Assembly: GCA_903927775.1 (NCBI GenBank)
Contig: CAIYOE010000234.1
Span: 1-26,331, forward strand
From: an uncultured Micrococcales bacterium
GTDB taxonomy: Bacteria; Actinomycetota; Actinomycetes; Actinomycetales; Microbacteriaceae
Length of the DNA stretch: 26,331 bases
Reading direction: 5' to 3'
Part shown: one piece after another, positions 23,020 through 26,331 of the stretch
Numbering within the stretch: the first letter of the stretch is position 1
Layout of the letters: each line of letters opens with the position of its first letter
Position numbers and translations under genes: made by a program
The notes under the pieces: model-generated
Seen by the model: only the letters and a program-made list of their open reading frames with translations
The model's database searches: none
Told to the model about the DNA's origin: nothing

Positions 23020-24846
23020 CTATCCAACCGCTGGGTGACAGGCGTAGAGGGTAACTTTTTGTGGCACTTTATAGTCTTTTTGGCAGTTCGCCTTGACCCA
23101 GGCTTTGATTTTGCCCGACTGCCAAAAGCCGAATTGTTTACTGTCGCCTTTGAAGTGGTTGGTTAGAACCTGGTTGATTTCACCCCTGGCCACCATTTGC
23201 TTGAATTGCGTCAAAGTTGGGATCGGGTCGGCGCCATTAAAGCCACCGATGGGCAACACTAGGCGATTGGACTGCAGTATGTATGAAGCCGCACCATCAA
23301 CTCCGAAAGCTACGACCATGAACTTGGAATGGTTTTGATTGGCGATTAGGTACTTGATCAGCTTTCCGTGCGATAAAGCCGGTTCGGTTGCACCGCCTAA
23401 TTGGACCCCCGAATTATTTGTGTGGGTGCTCTTGTGAGCGAATTCGGTGTTGTAGGTGTCGGCAGGGCCAGCAATGGGGTTCACATAGCTTGGATGGTTC
23501 ATAGCGTCTAGCGACCACGCCAGCGGGGTGAGTGAAACAGCTAAAACGGCTACTAGAGCATTGGTACGCCTGAAGACTGGTTTCGCTGGTGCAGCAAACA
23601 GGATGATCACAAAGAGCAGAGCAAAACCGAGTTGCAGAAACGGTAGAACTGGTAGGTATTTAGGGTTTGCGGCTAGGACAACCAAACTGAAGGCAGCCGT
23701 TGCCAAAACCATGCCAGAAGACCATACTTTGGCTCTGGTTTGGGCGGCTTCCCTTAGGGCGGTTGAAACCAATAAAACCATTGGAATAGCCATGGTTGCG
23801 GTGTAGAACTGGTGCATTCCAGAAACGGCACTGAACATGACCAAAGCTGTTGCGAACCAGGTGGCAAAAAGAATCACGTGCGGCAGGTGTCGCTTGATGA
23901 CCAGCAGGAAAATAATTGCGATCACGGTGGCGGGTATCAGCCAGCTGATCTGCCCGATTATTTGGTGATAAAAGAAGCGATATACCGATGGTTTTCCGGA
24001 GAACGGTGGGGTGAAAGTTTTGAAGCTTATAAGTGAGTTTTTCACCTCACCGGTCATTTGGCCGCCGGTATTGAAACGTCCGATTCCGTTGTAACCGAAG
24101 ACCATCTCCCAGGGATTGTTGTGCAGAGTGTTGCCGATGTAGGGTCTGCGGCTTGCGGGTATCAGCCAAACCGCGGTAATCCAAGCGACCGAGACCACGA
24201 TCGAGGCAGCACCCGCAAGTAGGAGGTCAACAAACTTTTTGAGCCAGGGTCTATTGGTGAATAACCAGGCCAGTGCCAGCGCGGGCCAAACTGCCCATGC
24301 CACGATCATGTAGCTCTGGAAGGCCAAGCCGATTGCTAATCCGGAGTAAATCAGGTGTTTGCGACTTTGGGTTTGCAAAGCGACAGTCATGCAGTAGGCA
24401 GCGATGGTCATGCTCAGCAGGAAGAAACTCAGCGGTTGATTAGACCGAGCAACTGCTACGACCACGGGTGTGGTTGCAAGTAATCCACCTGCCAGTAACC
24501 CGAACCAAACGCCACCCAAGCGTTTTGCGGTGTAGGCAATCACAATCACAGCGAGAACTGTGGCGACACCGTTGGGTGCGACTACTGACCTGTTGTGGAA
24601 ACCGAATAGTTTTACAAGGATGGCAGGCACCCAGTAGCTTCCAGGGATTTTGTCGAGGCCGAGCATGGCGGCCGGATCTAAAGCACCAAAGAAGAAGTTG
24701 TGCCAATTGCGGCTCATGCTGGTAGCCAAGACCGCGTAGTAACCGGATCGCTCAGCCAGTTCAAGTTTGAAAAAAACGTTAAATGCGGTCAGACCAGAAA
24801 TTGCTACAAGGCCAATCCCCCACAACCATTGCATTTTTCTTAGCAT
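23020..24846 (-). CDS. GT-C membrane glycosyltransferase, family 39-like (YkcB-type)
   Basis: A 608-residue protein with about 12 membrane helices over 1-450 and an extracytoplasmic C-terminal domain (about 455-608). The N-terminal loop reads ERSGYYAVLATSMSRNWHNFFF followed by a FGALDP and LDKIPGSYW stretch, the pattern of the ArnT/YkcB group; D57 and D65 are candidate catalytic acids. The C-terminal domain (LIKYLIANQNHSKFMVVAFG, LPIGGFNG) matches the soluble domain of this group. Such enzymes transfer sugars from polyprenyl-phosphate donors onto envelope acceptors. The exact sugar is unknown. GGGG just before the ATG may serve as ribosome-binding site. Confidence 0.85.
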   Translation of the reverse strand: MLRKMQWLWGIGLVAISGLTAFNVFFKLELAERSGYYAVLATSMSRNWHNFFFGALDPAAMLGLDKIPGSYWVPAILVKLFGFHNRSVVAPNGVATVLAVIVIAYTAKRLGGVWFGLLAGGLLATTPVVVAVARSNQPLSFFLLSMTIAAYCMTVALQTQSRKHLIYSGLAIGLAFQSYMIVAWAVWPALALAWLFTNRPWLKKFVDLLLAGAASIVVSVAWITAVWLIPASRRPYIGNTLHNNPWEMVFGYNGIGRFNTGGQMTGEVKNSLISFKTFTPPFSGKPSVYRFFYHQIIGQISWLIPATVIAIIFLLVIKRHLPHVILFATWFATALVMFSAVSGMHQFYTATMAIPMVLLVSTALREAAQTRAKVWSSGMVLATAAFSLVVLAANPKYLPVLPFLQLGFALLFVIILFAAPAKPVFRRTNALVAVLAVSLTPLAWSLDAMNHPSYVNPIAGPADTYNTEFAHKSTHTNNSGVQLGGATEPALSHGKLIKYLIANQNHSKFMVVAFGVDGAASYILQSNRLVLPIGGFNGADPIPTLTQFKQMVARGEINQVLTNHFKGDSKQFGFWQSGKIKAWVKANCQKDYKVPQKVTLYACHPAVG

Positions 24847-24905
24847 TGCCCCAGTTTTAGCCTGTTACCTGTGAGCAACCTTGAGTTTTGAGTTTGCCTA
24901 AGAAC

Positions 24906-26331
24906 CTAACGCACAAACTCGTACAGGTCTTCGGCGCCAATTGGGGTTTGTTTAGACTTCAAAAAACCGACGCCGGCCAGCAGTTCGGTTACCTGAGTCA
25001 CTTGGGCTGCGTCTTTGATTCGATTCGAGAGCAACCAAACCCTCTTTGAACCAACCAGCTTTTTCAACACTTCTGAAAGTGGCTTTCGCTCGGGATAAAG
25101 GCCGGCAACGCTGTGTTTTGTGCTGTTGCGAGTGATGTCTTGTAGACCCTGGAATGCTCTGGGATAGCCCAGCGAAATTCTGCTCACCGAAGGAGAACGC
25201 TCCCCAAAGTCCGCATACAAGATGGTGTCGCCTGGTTTGGTTTTCTGGGCTACTACCTTGGCTACCTGAGCCCAGTTAGTTGGCTTTCCCTGAATTCCAC
25301 GAAAGTCAAAGTAAGGCAAGAGAAACAGGGCCAAGATGAGCACGAGCGAGATCCAGCCCACGAGCCGAGGCATGAGCTTATCCAATGCCAACGCAAGCAG
25401 AAGGACAACCATGGGTGTTGCAAAGGTGAAGTAACGGGAATCGTAGATCGACGAACCCAGAAGCGAGTAGCCGACAACTACTGCCGGTGGTAAAACGGCG
25501 CAGAGAGTCCAAAGTTGAATCATCCGGTCTTCAAGGACTGTCGTCGATTGTCTCCTAGCCCCTAGTGCGAGGGCAATAATCAGGCCGGTAGCCAAGAGGG
25601 CAACAGTATCGGAGCCCAAAAAGTTTTGCCCAACCAGGATCTCGCCGATGGTGCGAATCGAAACTTTGGGTAACCAGGCCACCTGACCGTGTTCGATACC
25701 GGCCCAGACAGTCACAAATAAACCAATACCTAAACCGGTAAAAAGCCCCCACCACCACCGCCTTGGGATTACCCTTTGGCTCAGCCTTAACCAAAGTCCG
25801 TGCGTGAGAGCCAAAAGGATTACATAGACAAAAAGGTTGATTCCAAGCCCAAGAGCCAAACCATAGGCAATCCAAAGCTTCGAACGCCCGCTGTGGTTCA
25901 GCACAAAAGCATCGATGAAAAATAGGCAAATCAGGGCGCCCACCAGAGCACTAAATGCATACGACCGCCCTTCGGTTGCAGCCCAGGACAGGCGTGGCAT
26001 GAAAGTTGCAATCGCCAAGGCCCACCAGGCAAGGCGCTCGCCGGAAACCTTTTTGGCGATCAACCAAATAACAGCGCTGGTTGCTGTGATAGCAAGGGCG
26101 CTAGGCAACCGAAGCCAGAAAGGGTTAAAACCAAACGCCTGCCCCCAAAAGTGCATGAACAAGTAGTAGGTTCCGTGAACCATGTCGATCTTCTGCAGTA
26201 ATACCCAGAGAGCGGATAGCGGCCTGGAAGCGGCCGAAATGGTAGCTATCTCATCTGCCCACAGCGATGGGGTTGCAATCCCCCAGCATTGGATCAAGAA
26301 CACACCGACCAGTGAAATCGCCAGGGTGGCG
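24906..26331 (-). CDS. GT-C membrane glycosyltransferase, family 39-like (5' end outside window)
   Basis: The frame is open to the right edge, so the real start lies outside; the GTG at 26303 is in the middle of the first membrane helix (ATLAISLVGVFLIQCWG). Directly after that helix comes LWADEIATIS with the acidic pair D17-E18 (counted from the GTG), the usual GT-C catalytic position. About ten further helices follow, then a soluble C-terminal part of about 110 residues (VVAQKTKPGDTILYADFGERSP). It is related in type to the neighbouring enzyme but clearly divergent. The two are 59 bp apart and in the same direction, with PAP2 next. Donor is probably a polyprenyl-phosphate sugar. Confidence 0.85.
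   Translation of the reverse strand, partial: ATLAISLVGVFLIQCWGIATPSLWADEIATISAASRPLSALWVLLQKIDMVHGTYYLFMHFWGQAFGFNPFWLRLPSALAITATSAVIWLIAKKVSGERLAWWALAIATFMPRLSWAATEGRSYAFSALVGALICLFFIDAFVLNHSGRSKLWIAYGLALGLGINLFVYVILLALTHGLWLRLSQRVIPRRWWWGLFTGLGIGLFVTVWAGIEHGQVAWLPKVSIRTIGEILVGQNFLGSDTVALLATGLIIALALGARRQSTTVLEDRMIQLWTLCAVLPPAVVVGYSLLGSSIYDSRYFTFATPMVVLLLALALDKLMPRLVGWISLVLILALFLLPYFDFRGIQGKPTNWAQVAKVVAQKTKPGDTILYADFGERSPSVSRISLGYPRAFQGLQDITRNSTKHSVAGLYPERKPLSEVLKKLVGSKRVWLLSNRIKDAAQVTQVTELLAGVGFLKSKQTPIGAEDLYEFVR

Overview
The window looks like a chromosomal stretch of a small-genome actinobacterium of intermediate G+C. The Luna-type freshwater Microbacteriaceae (Rhodoluna/Aquiluna-like) are the best guess. 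Supporting signs are actinobacterium-specific genes (ctaF, fused-type qcrA/qcrB/qcrC, rbpA, pafB/pafC, a HelY-like helicase), tight packing with many 1-14 bp overlaps, and start codons preceded by a bare TANNNT box at leaderless distance. The genus is an inference. No insertion sequence, phage gene or CRISPR array was seen.

Layout. (1) 1-6102 holds respiratory genes: the 3' part of ctaD, then ctaF on +, a small unknown ORF, and the minus-strand operon ctaE-qcrC-qcrA-qcrB. Together these encode most of the actinobacterial bc1-aa3 (III2IV2) supercomplex; ctaC and the start of ctaD lie beyond the left edge. (2) 6251-9342 holds trpD, a YczE-like membrane protein with a NUDIX hydrolase, and a divergent glycerophosphodiester phosphodiesterase. 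(3) 9457-12272 holds rbpA with a candidate disulfide-stress (SigR/SigH-type) promoter, then a polyprenol-phosphate-mannose synthase and apolipoprotein N-acyltransferase (lipoprotein and lipid-linked sugar metabolism). (4) 12265-20776 is a long minus-strand run: HAD hydrolase, trmI, FKBP lipoprotein, pafB, pafC, a small membrane protein, tatA, tatC, helY-like helicase. This is the order known from the Pup-proteasome neighbourhood of other actinobacteria, but arc/mpa, dop, pup, prcB, prcA and pafA are absent from it. (5) 20841-22141 holds a PAC2-family protein, a small acidic protein and tRNA-Leu(GAG). (6) 22287-26331 holds a PAP2 phosphatase and two GT-C (family 39-like) membrane glycosyltransferases, the second cut by the right edge; this looks like envelope glycan assembly.

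How it fits together. The respiratory genes make the terminal electron-transport supercomplex. Tat exports folded proteins, including Rieske-type ones, and Lnt acylates lipoproteins such as the FKBP. Ppm supplies polyprenol-phosphate mannose of the kind GT-C enzymes use, and a PAP2 enzyme may recycle lipid phosphates. PafBC is a DNA-damage transcription activator retained without a proteasome at this locus.

Every gap between genes is shorter than 300 bp. No wholly new multi-gene system is evident. The most interesting signals are regulatory: repeated leaderless promoters, one pair interlocked base for base; the rbpA promoter; a 12-bp direct repeat bracketing the NUDIX gene; and the gutted proteasome locus.
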